A DNA stretch of 52,632 nucleotides from contig NZ_VMNH01000029.1 of the NCBI RefSeq assembly GCF_007625115.1, forward strand, positions 1 through 52,632. The letters run 5' to 3'. This DNA comes from Sedimenticola selenatireducens (GTDB lineage: Bacteria > Pseudomonadota > Gammaproteobacteria > Chromatiales > Chromatiaceae). Below, piece by piece: positions 18,424 through 29,906 of this stretch; position 1 is the stretch's first letter, and the number at the start of each line of letters is the position of its first letter. Below the pieces are notes generated by a model, which saw only the letters and a program-made list of their open reading frames with translations, did not search any database and was not told the DNA's origin. A program made the position numbers and the translations under genes.

Positions 18424-20409
18424 TCAACCGGGTTTATCGATATCCAGTTGTATGTCACCAATATCTTCGTGCAGGGCCACGACCTCTTTGTGGGGAATGG
18501 TTGAAAGCTCCATCTTGTAAGCAAGTAGCCACATCATCCCCACGCCCAGTAGCCACCAAAGAAGTTGCCAGGCCCAGATGGAGGGCATGCCAAATGTCCA
18601 GGTCTCGGCGTTGGTGGGGTCACCAAACACCCAGTTACCAATGACCGCGCCAGGACCTATGCCAAAGAAAAACCATGTCAGTGTAGCGATCCAGGCGACA
18701 GGGATCAGCCCACGCTTTTCTGGAGAGAGCGAGGCGTGATCACGCAAGAAATTGTGGAAGATCATCCGGTGTTCATGCTCATTCTGTTTTTGCGTCATAG
18801 CAGAGATGATCAGCGCCAGGGAGAAGTTGAATAGTATGCCCCAGAATGCTGAGTGGAGTGTCATCGGCCAGCGACCCCAAGGCATATACTGTGCGCCGAT
18901 GCTTTCGGTCAGCGTTACCGCAATCAGTCCGGCGATAAGCCCGACAGTGATTCCCTGTCTTGTCAGATAGGGCCACCAGCAGACGGCAATCAGCGCCGGC
19001 CACATCTGGAAGCCGTAAGCCACTGCCAGCCCACCTAACAGCACCAGCGCGTCACTGGATGTCGAGGCAACTACCAGGGCAGCCAAGACAATCAGGATGA
19101 CCCCCAGCCGACCATACATCTTTTGTTGTGCGTGACTGGCATTTGGAATAATAAACCGCTTCAGCAGGTCACGGGTCAACATGCCACCGGCGGTCGACAT
19201 ATAAGCAGAGCCGGTTGACTGCATGGCGGCCAGGGCGCAAACAGATAGCAGGCCTACCAGCCAGGGTGCCGTTTCCGACATGAGGTAGACCAGTTGCGGA
19301 ACCAGCATGTCGCCTTTGCCCTCGGACTGCATGATATCGAGCCCACCCAGGCCTGTGCCCATGACGTTGTTGACCAGGTCTGGAAATTTGGCCATAAACT
19401 CAAGATCGGCGCCAAGAAAGTGTGCTCCGATGCCCTGAATTGCGGTGAAGAACACCAGGATAAAACCGATTACAAAAGAGGAGGCCCATACCTGTTGTGG
19501 TGCAAAGGGTTCTGGGCTTTTGTTGCCAAATGCCCACATCGAGAAGGCTGGGGCTGATTGAATGCCCATCAGCCCGAACATGTAGGTGAGGACCATAAGG
19601 CCTGTCCAGGCGCCGCCAATAGGGGCGCTGTCAGTGCCTAGTCCAGCGCCAAACTGGATCACTCCCGGTATGGCAATATAGGCACTGTAGCCATCCGGTG
19701 TGGTTTGGCCAAACATGGCCTTTCCTGTAACGGGATCAATCTGGGAGAGTGCCGCAATCCCTTGGTTGAGGTTTGCAAAGCCCCCCACCGCGTGCATAGC
19801 GATGAGGCCAATCACAACGATTCCGCCACCCAGCAGGATAGCTTGTGCGGAGTCAACATAGGCCACTGCCCGCAGACCACCTGAGGCAACATAGATAATG
19901 ACTACCGTAGAGAGTAGCCACATGCCGACATTGGTGCTCAGCATGTTATCGGTAAGCACATTAAACAGGAAGCCGGAGGCGCGCAGTTGAATGCCCAGAT
20001 AGGGGACAGAGAAGATCAGGGCTACCAGAACGACCAGGATACGGATCAGGTCTGAGCGAAAATAGTAAGCCAGCATCTCGCCTGGCGTGATAAACCCAAA
20101 GCGCTTGCCCAGCATCCATTGTCGCTTGAGGAAAAGTACGCCCGTAAAGGGGATGGTGATTGCGTAGAAAGAGGCGTAGGCGTACTGGAACCCATCCCGG
20201 TAAATCAAACCTGGGTGTCCCATGAAGGTCCAACCAGAAAAAGAGGTTGCCGTGGCGGCGAGTATAAATACCCACAGTGAAATTTGCCGGCCGGCTACAA
20301 AATAATCACTGGCGGTTTTGGCCGACAGCGCCCCCTTTATGCCCCAAAAGATACAGTAGGACCAATATAGCGCAACGAATACAAACAACCAGACAACCTT
20401 CGCGTCCAT
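18424..20409 (-). CDS. sodium:solute symporter (SSS family)
   Basis: A 661-residue inner-membrane transporter of the SSS/SLC5 family with about 13-14 predicted helices. Early conserved segments are SDYFVAGRQIS (residues 36-46), ATATSFSGWTFMGHPG near 55-70 and a GxxxRAVAYVD segment near 195. The C-terminal 80 residues add a cytoplasmic stretch with a Trp-rich segment. The family includes acetate, proline and pantothenate carriers; with acs nearby a short-chain carboxylate is a reasonable guess. It has its own leader: a sigma-54 promoter about 107 bases before the start and palindromes upstream of it. Confidence 0.93.
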   Translation of the reverse strand: MDAKVVWLFVFVALYWSYCIFWGIKGALSAKTASDYFVAGRQISLWVFILAATATSFSGWTFMGHPGLIYRDGFQYAYASFYAITIPFTGVLFLKRQWMLGKRFGFITPGEMLAYYFRSDLIRILVVLVALIFSVPYLGIQLRASGFLFNVLTDNMLSTNVGMWLLSTVVIIYVASGGLRAVAYVDSAQAILLGGGIVVIGLIAMHAVGGFANLNQGIAALSQIDPVTGKAMFGQTTPDGYSAYIAIPGVIQFGAGLGTDSAPIGGAWTGLMVLTYMFGLMGIQSAPAFSMWAFGNKSPEPFAPQQVWASSFVIGFILVFFTAIQGIGAHFLGADLEFMAKFPDLVNNVMGTGLGGLDIMQSEGKGDMLVPQLVYLMSETAPWLVGLLSVCALAAMQSTGSAYMSTAGGMLTRDLLKRFIIPNASHAQQKMYGRLGVILIVLAALVVASTSSDALVLLGGLAVAYGFQMWPALIAVCWWPYLTRQGITVGLIAGLIAVTLTESIGAQYMPWGRWPMTLHSAFWGILFNFSLALIISAMTQKQNEHEHRMIFHNFLRDHASLSPEKRGLIPVAWIATLTWFFFGIGPGAVIGNWVFGDPTNAETWTFGMPSIWAWQLLWWLLGVGMMWLLAYKMELSTIPHKEVVALHEDIGDIQLDIDKPG

Positions 20410-20515
20410 TGGTCGTATTCCCCCTCATGAGTGAGTTTTAAAGGATATTTTAATTTTGTTATTTGAGTTTAGATCATCATCACGACGACTTATACCCAAA
20501 TGCTCCCGCTATTAT

Positions 20516-20530
20516 GCGAGAAACGTGCCG
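20516..20530 (-). promoter_or_regulatory. sigma-54 promoter of the symporter gene
   Basis: On the minus strand this reads CGGCACGTTTCTCGC. Compared with TGGCACG-N4-TTGC it keeps the -24 GG and -12 GC at exact spacing and matches 9 of 11 consensus positions. The predicted start is near 20505, leaving a leader of about 95 bases before the symporter ATG. An NtrC-family activator with the GAFTGA loop is encoded immediately upstream. Confidence 0.75.
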
Positions 20531-20576
20531 TTAATTAAAGCTATTCAGCTCAAGGGTTTGTGTAATTTCCTTGCGG

Positions 20577-20631
20577 CCTGTTACCTTTCTTCGTTACTAA
20601 TGGTAACGACCCTGGGTGATTCGGTAACAGG
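20577..20631. promoter_or_regulatory. palindromic activator-site cluster upstream of the sigma-54 promoter
   Basis: Two nested perfect inverted repeats: CCTGTTACC (20577-20585) with GGTAACAGG (20623-20631), and CGTTAC (20592-20597) with GTAACG (20603-20608). They supply four GTTAC/GTAAC half-sites, 47 to 101 bases upstream of the -24 element on the minus strand, where NtrC-type activators bind. CbrB sites in Pseudomonas are, as I recall, TGTTAC/GTAACA palindromes. Confidence 0.65.
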
Positions 20632-20659
20632 AGAAGCCGTCTGGTTTTTCAGATTTCAA

Positions 20660-22015
20660 TCAACGACTACTTTTTTTGGTCCGGGGAATACCAAAGCGTT
20701 GCCTTCTTTCCCAAAGCGCCTTGCGACTGATGCCCAGTCTCTTGGAGAGTTCGGTTTCTGTCATCTGATCTTGATTCTCCAGGACAAACTGTCTGAAATA
20801 CTGTTCCAGTGAAAGTTCTCCCGTTGGTGGGGTGGCTGCGATGGGCAGGGTTCCTGCGGAGTGGGTGCTTTCAATGGCGAGTAGATCAGGGGTGATGATG
20901 TCCTCCTCACACAGAATGACCGCCCGCTCAAGGGCATTCTCCAGTTCTCGGACATTGCCGGGCCAAGTGTAGGTGCTGATGGTTTCGATAGAGGCTTGGT
21001 TGAGCGTCATCGGGGCCCGATTGAGTTGTTTGCGTGTCTTCTCAAGAAGAAATATAGCCAGATCAACAATGTCACCTCCACGCTCTCTCAGGGGTGGCAG
21101 ATTGAGCTCCACGACACGGAGACGGAAATAGAGGTCACTGCGAAATTCGCCTTCCTGTACCCGCTGTTTGAGATCACGGTGGGTTGCGGCTATCAGTCGT
21201 ACGTCAACGACCCGAGACTGTTCGGAGCCAACACGGCGAATCTCTCCGTTTTGCAAGACGCGGAGCAGTCTGGCTTGGGCGGCAAGGGGTAGTTCACCTA
21301 TCTCATCCAGAAACAGTGTGCCGCCTTCTGCCGCTTCGACCAGACCTGTCCTGGATGAGTCGGCGCCGGTGAAGGCCCCTTTTTCATGGCCAAACAGTTC
21401 CGATTCAATCAGGGTTTCAGGAATAGCCGCGCAGTTCACGGTGATGATGGGGGCATCTTTGCGTAAACTCTGTTCATGCAGTGCCCTGGCAACCAGTTCC
21501 TTACCTGTACCAGACTCTCCGAGGATCAGTACCGTGCTATCTGTTGGGGCGACCTTGGTCACCCTTCGACAAACCTCCTGCATGGCGGGGCATTTTCCTA
21601 CCATACCGTCGACCGGGTAGGATTTGTCCAGTTCGGATTTCAATACTTCCGTTTTTCGCCCCAATTTCTCCTGCTTCAGGGTACGCTCAATCAGCAAGAC
21701 CAGTTCATCATGGTCAAAGGGTTTAGCGATGTAGTCGATGGCGCCCTTTTTCATCGAGTCTACAGCGGAGCGTACGCTGGCGTAGCTGGTCATGATCAGT
21801 ACAGGAACACCGGGTGCACGGTGTATGACCTCAGTCCCGGGAACACCCGGGAGACGGACATCGGTGAGTATTAGATTGAAACTCTGCAGATCATATTTTG
21901 ATTCTGCCTCTTCAACCGATTCTGTCGCACTCACCTTGTAACCTCTGCGGGTTAGCAGTCGCTCAACGGCATCGCGGATGACGGACTCATCTTCAATGAT
22001 TAATATTTGGCTCAT
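20660..22015 (-). CDS. NtrC-family sigma-54 response regulator, CbrB-like
   Basis: A 451-residue three-domain regulator. The receiver domain has the phospho-acceptor Asp52 ([10 protein letters not shown]), the acidic pair near 8-10, Thr76 and Lys98. The AAA+ domain has Walker A GESGTGKE (166-173), the sigma-54 contact loop GAFTGA (213-218) and Walker B GGTLFLDE (231-238). A Fis-type helix-turn-helix lies at 418-451 ([20 protein letters not shown]). It should activate sigma-54 promoters when phosphorylated by the upstream kinase. Its ATG overlaps the kinase stop as ATGA. The symporter promoter just downstream is a likely target. Confidence 0.93.
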   Translation of the reverse strand: MSQILIIEDESVIRDAVERLLTRRGYKVSATESVEEAESKYDLQSFNLILTDVRLPGVPGTEVIHRAPGVPVLIMTSYASVRSAVDSMKKGAIDYIAKPFDHDELVLLIERTLKQEKLGRKTEVLKSELDKSYPVDGMVGKCPAMQEVCRRVTKVAPTDSTVLILGESGTGKELVARALHEQSLRKDAPIITVNCAAIPETLIESELFGHEKGAFTGADSSRTGLVEAAEGGTLFLDEIGELPLAAQARLLRVLQNGEIRRVGSEQSRVVDVRLIAATHRDLKQRVQEGEFRSDLYFRLRVVELNLPPLRERGGDIVDLAIFLLEKTRKQLNRAPMTLNQASIETISTYTWPGNVRELENALERAVILCEEDIITPDLLAIESTHSAGTLPIAATPPTGELSLEQYFRQFVLENQDQMTETELSKRLGISRKALWERRQRFGIPRTKKSSR

Positions 22016-24963
22016 GGTTTTTTCTTATCCAGGTGTTGCGGTAGCTTGATAATGACACGGGTACCCACACCGGGCGCCGAGTCAATTGCAATGCTGCCAT
22101 TGTGTTCTTCAATAATTTTTCCAACCATAGGCAGTCCCAGGCCGGTTCCTTTTCCTGCCTCTTTGGTGGTGAAAAAGGGCTCAAAAATCACATCGAGTGC
22201 CTCTTCTGGAATGCCTTCCCCTTGGTCCATGACCTCTATCTGAATTTCGTCATGAGAGGTGAAGGCGAATATTTCAACGCTATCACCTGGCTCTGAGGCG
22301 TCGCAGGCATTGGTGAGCAGGTTGACCATCACTTGGGCCAGACGCTGACGATCTCCCTTCATGAGCAACTCTTCGGGGCAGCTATTGCTAAATTCGACAT
22401 GCTTGCCGGCACGCGTGAGGCCAACCAGTTGAATGGCCTCTTCCATGATGCTGTTGAGGGTGAAAGTTTCAAAATTGAGACCGATTCGCCCGCTGCGGCT
22501 GTAGCTCATCAAAGAGTGGACAATGCTGCTGATACGACGGGTCTGTTGCAGGATTGCCTCGATACTCTCCTGTGTTGTCTCCTCGTCCCGCTCTTCCAGG
22601 AGATTCTGCGCCAACGAGGCGATGCCCGAGACAGGGTTGCCAATCTCATGGGCCACACCGGCGGCGAGTTTTCCAATAGAGGCCAGGCGGTCACTGTGGG
22701 CCAGCTCGGCCTCCAGGGTCTCCAGATCGGTCAAATCTTCTAGAAGCAGAACCAAACCGCTACGTGGACCGGTCTGGAATCGAGGTAGGTCAGGATCAAG
22801 AATGGCCGCTTTGTGCAGGTTATACCAGTGCGGGCTGTTGTTGATTGGGACTTCCATATGGTGAATATGCTCATCTTGGGCCAAGGCAAATCCGGCCAGG
22901 AGTTCTCCCCAGGGGGCGGTTAAGGAAGAGAGTTTACGTCCCGTAGCCTCGCTGCTCGGTACGCCACTCATCACTTCCAGCGCCAGATTCCAGGTCACGA
23001 CGGTGTGATCCGGATCTACCGCACAGACGCCAAGCGGCAGATCAAGCAGCACCTGCCGGTGATAACGGCGCAGCGCATCAAGATCCGCGGTCAGACCCTT
23101 CAACTTACTGCGGGACTGTTCCATGCGCTCTTCCATGTGTCGAATCGAGTCGGCGAGAGCGGTTTTAGCATCGCCATCAACCTTGAGCTGCTGGTTGATG
23201 ATCATGTGGGCCATGGCAGGTCCCACCAGACCGGAGAGGTTTAGCTCTATGCGTTGTCGGAGTCGCTTGAGTTCTCTAGGGCGTGTTTCGCTGCGATCCA
23301 GGTCAAGATCTTCCAGGGCTTGATTGACCTCCATTTCTGCCGCCTCGCGCCCTAGCATCACGGCAAGGCCCTCGGAAAACTGGGCCGGGGAAGCGGCGGT
23401 CAGCGTACCATCGAGCGGGATCATGATGGCTACTTCGCTGCGACAGGCGAGTGCCGTCTCCTCCTCTTCCGGAGACTGCCTAGTGATGAGAGAGATAATG
23501 ACAAACAGCAGGCTATTACAGGCGAGAGACCAGAAGGTTGAGAATTGCCATTGGTCGAGGCCGGCGGTATCGCGCATCGCGGGAAGATCGATGCCGGTCT
23601 CAATAAACCCGGATTTTTCCAGTAGCGGTAACAAAAGGGTTATTACCCAAATAGTGAAACCGCCCAACAGACCGGTAATAAAGCCTTCACGGGTGGCGCG
23701 GCGCCAATAGAGCAAACCCACAATGCCAGGAAGGAACTGGGCAACCGCAACGAATGAGATCAGGCCCAGCTGAACCAGGCCCTGATTGTGTTCGAGTACC
23801 TCATAGAAGATGTAGCCGGCAAAAATGATCAATCCGATGAGTAGTCGCCGACCCCACAGCAGCCATCGATAGATATCTACCTTTGGATCCGGATAGCTGG
23901 CGGGTAACAACAGATGGTTCAGGCACATGGATGAGAGTGCCAATGTTGAGACAATCACCATGGCACTTGCCGCCGAAACCCCCCCGATGAAGGCTAGAAC
24001 CGGTAACCAGGAGGGCCCCTTGCTGAGGGTGATGCCGAGGACGTAATAGTCCGCATCCATATCCAGTTGGAGGTATTCACCGGCCCAAAGAATCGGCGGG
24101 ATGGCCAGGTTCAACAGTAGCAAAAAGAGCGGGAAGGCCCAGCTTGCAGTAGCCAAAGATCGAATCGACAGATTCTCTGTAAAGGTCATGTGGAACTGTC
24201 TGGGCAGTAAAAAGGCCGCACAGAACGACAGGAATAGCAAGGTTGTCCAGGGGCCTTCCCGTACCGGTTCATAGAGTTTGCGGAGTGCTTCTGGGTGGTT
24301 TTCCAGGTACTGGTTTAGCTCGCCCGGTCCAGAAAAGACACCAAAAATTGCAAAGTAGCCTACCGCCATCATTGCAACAATCTTGACTAGGGATTCAAAG
24401 GCAATCGCGGCTACCAGTCCACGATGCTTCTCTCGAGGGGAGATATGGCGGGCACCGAAGAGGATGGAAAACAGGGTCAGCATGCCACAGAAACCGAGTG
24501 CTAGCGTCTGCGGGATCTCATCGTGAGTGAGTACCTGGATTGAGGTGGTCACCGCACGGATTTGCAGTGCAATATAGGGCAGTGATCCAAGCAGCATAAA
24601 CAGGGTAACCAGAACCCCCCCAAGCTGGCTTCGATAGCGAAAAGCCAGTAGATCTGCCAGAGAAGTGAGCTGATATTCTCGGGTTAGACGTAACAGGGGT
24701 TGCAGGAGTACCGGGCTCAGAATAAAAGCAAGCGTGACGCCGAGATAAACCGTCAGAAACTGATAGCCCTCGCGCTGGGCAAAGCCAACACTCCCATAGT
24801 AGGTCCAGGAGGTGGCGTAGACGCCCAATGAGAGCACATAGACCGGTGCATTATCGGTCCAGCGATCCGGTACAAGGCCACTGTCCGTGACGTAGGCAAC
24901 AAAGAAGAGCAGTAGCAGATAGAACAGACTGGCTCCGAAGAGGATCTCCAGATCATAAGTCAT
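22012..24963 (-). CDS. SSS-symporter-fused sensor histidine kinase, CbrA-like
   Basis: A 983-residue kinase whose first 490 or so residues form a 13-helix sodium:solute symporter domain. A STAC-like linker (about 520-610), a coiled coil, a PAS domain (about 655-740) and a complete kinase core follow: H-box [12 protein letters not shown]-box [19 protein letters not shown] and [12 protein letters not shown]. This is the CbrA layout, in which transport or substrate sensing is tied to phosphorylation of the NtrC-type partner. ATG 24963 is used rather than the codon at 24993, because it begins the conserved hydrophobic start and has AGGAAA upstream. It overlaps the small upstream gene. Confidence 0.93.
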   Translation of the reverse strand: MTYDLEILFGASLFYLLLLFFVAYVTDSGLVPDRWTDNAPVYVLSLGVYATSWTYYGSVGFAQREGYQFLTVYLGVTLAFILSPVLLQPLLRLTREYQLTSLADLLAFRYRSQLGGVLVTLFMLLGSLPYIALQIRAVTTSIQVLTHDEIPQTLALGFCGMLTLFSILFGARHISPREKHRGLVAAIAFESLVKIVAMMAVGYFAIFGVFSGPGELNQYLENHPEALRKLYEPVREGPWTTLLFLSFCAAFLLPRQFHMTFTENLSIRSLATASWAFPLFLLLLNLAIPPILWAGEYLQLDMDADYYVLGITLSKGPSWLPVLAFIGGVSAASAMVIVSTLALSSMCLNHLLLPASYPDPKVDIYRWLLWGRRLLIGLIIFAGYIFYEVLEHNQGLVQLGLISFVAVAQFLPGIVGLLYWRRATREGFITGLLGGFTIWVITLLLPLLEKSGFIETGIDLPAMRDTAGLDQWQFSTFWSLACNSLLFVIISLITRQSPEEEETALACRSEVAIMIPLDGTLTAASPAQFSEGLAVMLGREAAEMEVNQALEDLDLDRSETRPRELKRLRQRIELNLSGLVGPAMAHMIINQQLKVDGDAKTALADSIRHMEERMEQSRSKLKGLTADLDALRRYHRQVLLDLPLGVCAVDPDHTVVTWNLALEVMSGVPSSEATGRKLSSLTAPWGELLAGFALAQDEHIHHMEVPINNSPHWYNLHKAAILDPDLPRFQTGPRSGLVLLLEDLTDLETLEAELAHSDRLASIGKLAAGVAHEIGNPVSGIASLAQNLLEERDEETTQESIEAILQQTRRISSIVHSLMSYSRSGRIGLNFETFTLNSIMEEAIQLVGLTRAGKHVEFSNSCPEELLMKGDRQRLAQVMVNLLTNACDASEPGDSVEIFAFTSHDEIQIEVMDQGEGIPEEALDVIFEPFFTTKEAGKGTGLGLPMVGKIIEEHNGSIAIDSAPGVGTRVIIKLPQHLDKKKP

Positions 24964-25153
24964 GCTGCGAATATTTCCTGTGCAGCCAGGCACCTAGCAC
25001 GATAAGCAACAACCAAAGTGCGTAGGGGACCAGCCAGTGAGCGCGGTCAGCGGCCCACCACACGGTCAGTGGTGAGGCGAACAGAAACAGGCCAAAGAGT
25101 GCCAGGATCAGTGCACTCTCTCTTAACCTGATAGGATCGGGGTGTTTTTGCAT
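24953..25153 (-). CDS. small membrane protein upstream of CbrA-like kinase (CbrX-like)
   Basis: A 66-residue protein with two hydrophobic helices (about 13-32 and 40-58) and a charged end (HRKYSQHDL). Its last codons overlap the kinase start (CATGACTTATGA), an arrangement expected to couple translation. Pseudomonas carries a similarly placed small ORF, cbrX, before cbrA; I infer equivalence from position and size, not from alignment. A 23-bp palindrome lies 15 bases before the ATG. The ribosome site is weak. Confidence 0.75.
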   Translation of the reverse strand: MQKHPDPIRLRESALILALFGLFLFASPLTVWWAADRAHWLVPYALWLLLIVLGAWLHRKYSQHDL

Positions 25154-25167
25154 CAGATAAGGGTATC

Positions 25168-25190
25168 AGTTGTTACTATTAGTAACAACT
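25168..25190. promoter_or_regulatory. 23-bp GTTAC/GTAAC palindrome before the kinase operon
   Basis: AGTTGTTACT-ATT-AGTAACAACT is a perfect palindrome with 10-bp arms. Its core GTTAC-N5-GTAAC has the same spacing as the inner repeat upstream of the symporter gene. It lies 15 bases before the CbrX-like start, close enough to act as an operator. It could also act on the divergent plus-strand gene at 25401. Confidence 0.65.
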
Positions 25191-25194
25191 TTAT

Positions 25195-25211
25195 GCGGGT
25201 TTTTGACCCGC
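25195..25211. repeat. short GC-rich inverted repeat
   Basis: GCGGGT-TTTTG-ACCCGC is a perfect 6-bp inverted repeat immediately beside the 23-bp palindrome. There is no run of T after it in either direction that would make it a normal terminator. It may be part of the regulatory region between the divergent genes. Confidence 0.4.
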
Positions 25212-25400
25212 AGCAGGGGGGCGTGTGCTTGTCTTAGTTACCTATGGAATAGATTACACCACCTAGGACTTTGAAATGACTGACTTTGATATAAAGCGCA
25301 GGCAAGGCGTATGATCCTGGGGATATAGATAACAAAGTGCAGTTTCAGTAGCAATTGCCTATAAAGATGGGCTGCTACGGATAAGAGGAGAGGGGAATCC

Positions 25401-25784
25401 ATGAATCCTGAGAAGGTGGTATTTGGCTTTTTTATTGTGCTGGCGCTCACGCTCAATTTTGGTTTTTTTGTGGGCGAGATCGACAACCCAGACCATCATC
25501 ATCTGTATGAGCTGTTTGCCGTGGTGATCGTGAATCTTGTTGCCACCTTGCTCAAGTTTGGTGACCGCACCCAGATGGGTGCAGTGCTGCTGGCTACCAG
25601 TCTGGTTGCGGTACTGCAGCTCCTTGCGGCGGCTCTGGTATGGGCTGCAGCGGAGCATATTTCAGCTACAGGCCTTACGCCGCCCGTGATGGCCAGTATT
25701 GTCTCGTTGTCGGGTGGGGCCATGCTGGCCAATGTCATCTCGGTCGTGCTGCTGGTCATTGAAACAGTGATGTTGCGGCGTTAA
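25401..25784 (+). CDS. DUF6394-type membrane protein
   Basis: A 127-residue protein with four hydrophobic segments (about 6-25, 36-52, 60-86 and 96-123) and an early DNPDHHHLYELF stretch. It fits the DUF6394 family, small proteins encoded beside potassium-channel genes in many gammaproteobacteria. Function is unknown; the 14-base gap to the K+ channel gene indicates one operon and suggests an accessory role in ion transport. AGGAGAGGGGA lies upstream of the ATG. Confidence 0.8.
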   Translation: MNPEKVVFGFFIVLALTLNFGFFVGEIDNPDHHHLYELFAVVIVNLVATLLKFGDRTQMGAVLLATSLVAVLQLLAAALVWAAAEHISATGLTPPVMASIVSLSGGAMLANVISVVLLVIETVMLRR

Positions 25785-25798
25785 AACGCGCCCAGATT

Positions 25799-27520
25799 AT
25801 GCATAGCATCTACTTTTTGATTTTTCGACGTATGCGTCAGCCCTTGCTGACGTTGGTGTTGACCTATGCGGTGGCTATTCTGGGATTGTCACTGATACCT
25901 GGCCAGGATAATGCGGGCAATATTTGGCACATGGACCTGTTCCATGCCTTCTATTTTGTCAGCTTTATGGCGACCACGATTGGTTTTGGTGAAATCCCAT
26001 ACCCGTTTACGGATGCGCAACGCCTTTGGGTCACCGTCTCGCTCTATGCTACGGTGGTGGTCTGGATCTACTCCATTGGTACCTTGCTGGCACTGATTCA
26101 AGACAAGACCTTTCAGCAAGCCATGACTGAGGGTAAGTTCACCAAGCGTGTGAAAAGGATGCGTGATGCCTTCTACCTGGTCTGTGGCTATGGCGAAACG
26201 GGAAGTGCATTGGTTCATGCCCTGACAGAGCGCGATCATTCGGTGGTGGTTATTGATATCAATCCGGATCGTGTCAATATCCTGCAACTTGAGAATCTGC
26301 GTCAGTATGTGCCAGCCCTGGAGGGTGATGCGTCACGACCAATCCATCTTTTAGAAGCCGGATTAAAACACCCCCTCTGTCATGGGGTGGTGGCGCTGAC
26401 CAATGTCAATGAAGTGAATCTGAAGATTGCCATCACCAGTAAATTGCTTCATCCGGAAATTAAGGTGATCTGCCGTTCTGATTCCCATGATATCGAAGCG
26501 AATATGGCCTCTTTTGGCACCAACCACATCATCAACCCCTTCGATACCTTTGCCAACCATCTGGCTACAGCCCTGCAAGCGCCTGGACTCTATCTGTTGC
26601 ATGCCTGGCTCACTGGTGAGCGTGGTTTTCCTCTTGAAGAGCCTATCTATCCCCCTGCCAGAGGCCGCTGGATTGTCTGCGGTTATGGCCGATTTGGTAG
26701 GGCGATTTGTCGCCGTCTGAAAGACGAAGGTATTGAGCCTGTAGTCATTGAGGCCATGCCGGATGTCACGGGGATGCCTTCGGGAGATTATGTTTTAGGG
26801 CGTGGAACGGAGGCTAAAACGCTGCTGGAGGCAGGAATAGAACAGGCTGTTGGCTTGGTCGCAGGAACGGATAATGATGCCAATAATCTCTCGATTATCA
26901 TGACTGCCAGAGAGCTACGCCCTGATCTGTTTGTCATACTGCGCCAAAATCAAAAAGAAAATCAATCGATTATTGATGCGGTAAAGGCTGACATGGTGAT
27001 GCACGCAAGCGCCATTATTGCCAACCGGATTCGGGTGCTACTGGGCACGCCATTGCTTTATCAGTTTACCAGTTTGGCACTGCATGAGAGTGATCAGTGG
27101 GCCTGCGAACTGGTGAGTCGAATCAGTGCAATGGTAACTACTGAGGGTCCCTCAATCTGGGAGATCTCCATGACCCACATCAATGCATTGGCTGTCTGTG
27201 GTGCCCTGGAGCAAGGTCGACAGGTTAAATTACAGCATCTGCTGGCAGATCCAAGGGAACGGGAGCGGTCACTGTCCTGCATCCCGCTGTTGCTGAAACG
27301 GGGTGATCACCGCATCATGTTGCCGAATGCTGATACGGTACTTAAATCGGGAGATCATCTGTTATTCTGTGGGAGGCACACCTCACGCGATGGTATGGAG
27401 TGGGGGCTGCAGAATATTCATGCGCTGAATTACATCCTGACGGGTGAGTCCGCGTCGGGGGGGTGGTTCTGGCGTTTATTGAAGCGCAGTGGAGTCGTCG
27501 CGACAGAGAGCAAGTCATAG
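25799..27520 (+). CDS. two-pore-helix potassium channel with two RCK domains
   Basis: A 573-residue K+ channel-type protein. It has two or three N-terminal membrane segments and a pore loop ending in the selectivity filter TTIGFGE (near residues 60-66). Two TrkA-N/RCK Rossmann domains follow: VCGYGETGSALVHAL near 113-127 and VCGYGRFGRAICRRL near 294-308, each with GxGxxG. A TrkA-C-like end with beta-rich segments (about 470-545) may bind a ligand. Such channels admit K+ under nucleotide or cation control. It follows the DUF6394 gene. Confidence 0.9.
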   Translation: MHSIYFLIFRRMRQPLLTLVLTYAVAILGLSLIPGQDNAGNIWHMDLFHAFYFVSFMATTIGFGEIPYPFTDAQRLWVTVSLYATVVVWIYSIGTLLALIQDKTFQQAMTEGKFTKRVKRMRDAFYLVCGYGETGSALVHALTERDHSVVVIDINPDRVNILQLENLRQYVPALEGDASRPIHLLEAGLKHPLCHGVVALTNVNEVNLKIAITSKLLHPEIKVICRSDSHDIEANMASFGTNHIINPFDTFANHLATALQAPGLYLLHAWLTGERGFPLEEPIYPPARGRWIVCGYGRFGRAICRRLKDEGIEPVVIEAMPDVTGMPSGDYVLGRGTEAKTLLEAGIEQAVGLVAGTDNDANNLSIIMTARELRPDLFVILRQNQKENQSIIDAVKADMVMHASAIIANRIRVLLGTPLLYQFTSLALHESDQWACELVSRISAMVTTEGPSIWEISMTHINALAVCGALEQGRQVKLQHLLADPRERERSLSCIPLLLKRGDHRIMLPNADTVLKSGDHLLFCGRHTSRDGMEWGLQNIHALNYILTGESASGGWFWRLLKRSGVVATESKS

Positions 27521-27752
27521 CTCGATGATGGTACTGTTGGGTAGGTATGAGATGAATTTTTTTCTCTATCTTATGCGGTGTGGCCGGGCAAGATAGGTTA
27601 GGATGAGGCTTCGTCCCGGGTTGAAAATAATTAAAAAAGATCTGGGAGCGTGCTCTGTTGGGCGCGAGAAGGGAAGCGTATAAAATCAACTGGAGCGGCA
27701 CTTCAGGCCGATACCAGAGAGCGTTTATCAGCTTGTTATACGGAGACATTCC

Positions 27753-28310
27753 ATGCATTATCTACTGGAGAAGCTACACCGAGACCATCGAAATCTCGAG
27801 AAGATTCTTGATCTGCTAACATCTCAGCTAGACCATTTTTTGGCAGGACGGGAGTCTGATTTTGATCTAAAGATCGAACTGCTGGAGTATATGGAGGCGT
27901 ATGCTGACCAGGGACATCATCCACTGGAAAATGTCATTTTTACCATCGCTAAGCCACTGGTTGGAGAGCGTGCAGAACTGATGGATCGGCTGATGACACA
28001 GCATCAGATGTTAGGGCAACTCACGCGCACTTTCCGCAACTCTTTAGAGAATATTTTTCAGGGCGGCGTCATGTCGCGGGATGAACTGGAAGTGCAGGGA
28101 CGGGAGTTTATTGCGCTGCAGCGGCAGCATCTTTCGCTTGAGGAACAGGAAGCCTTTCCGATGCTGGATGAAATACTCCAGGAAAGTGATTGGGCGAAGA
28201 TTATTGAGCAATCACCCAATCACGATGATCCTGTGTTCGATAAGCCGGATAAATTACGTTTTCAGACACTCTTTGAGTATCTTAGCAAAGCGGAGCATAA
28301 CGGGGAGTAA
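27753..28310 (+). CDS. hemerythrin-like domain protein
   Basis: A 185-residue four-helix protein of the hemerythrin/HHE family. Candidate di-iron ligands are the His in LLEKLHRDHRN (residues 4-14), the DQGHHPLENVIF segment (residues 52-63; H-H and E), H90 in MTQHQM and the H-x-x-x-E pattern of RQHLSLEEQEAFP (near 129-139). Members bind O2 or sense oxygen or nitric oxide. It precedes the sulfide:quinone oxidoreductase gene, with two hairpins between them. The 232-base gap before it holds AT-rich sequence but no gene. Exact role unknown. Confidence 0.85.
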   Translation: MHYLLEKLHRDHRNLEKILDLLTSQLDHFLAGRESDFDLKIELLEYMEAYADQGHHPLENVIFTIAKPLVGERAELMDRLMTQHQMLGQLTRTFRNSLENIFQGGVMSRDELEVQGREFIALQRQHLSLEEQEAFPMLDEILQESDWAKIIEQSPNHDDPVFDKPDKLRFQTLFEYLSKAEHNGE

Positions 28311-28329
28311 GCAGGGAATCAGGAAGCCA

Positions 28330-28377
28330 CTGACAGCGTCAAAAAGAACGTATTGTCAGCCCATCAGGAGTGATGGG
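28330..28377. repeat. two adjacent hairpins between hemerythrin and SQR genes
   Basis: CTGACA (28330-28335) pairs with TGTCAG (28354-28359), and directly after it CCCATCA-GGAG-TGATGGG (28360-28377) forms a 7-bp hairpin. Neither is followed by a U run, so this is more likely RNA processing, rho-dependent termination or an operator than an intrinsic terminator. Confidence 0.4.
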
Positions 28378-28459
28378 AATTAACAAGTAACCACAGGTGC
28401 TTAGGGATTGAGCGTATTTGTAGAGTCGGCATCAGGCAGGTGGAGAGAGCGAGAAATAA

Positions 28460-29758
<1,299 letters not shown>

Positions 29759-29780
29759 GCAGAAATTGTTTGATTAAAAG

Positions 29781-29805
29781 AGCCCGGTCATTACCGGGCT
29801 TTTTT
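29781..29805 (+). terminator. intrinsic terminator of sqr
   Basis: AGCCCGGT (29781-29788), a CATT loop and ACCGGGCT (29793-29800) form an 8-bp GC-rich stem followed by T5, 22 bases past the sqr stop codon. Confidence 0.93.
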
Positions 29806-29906
29806 AATGGAGGAATCGTAAGTTCACGCTTCGCGACGGGATTCTTTTAGTACCGATTCCACGTGTTGACAGCATAGTTATCCTGCTGACGCTTGTGTGG
29901 GATGAT

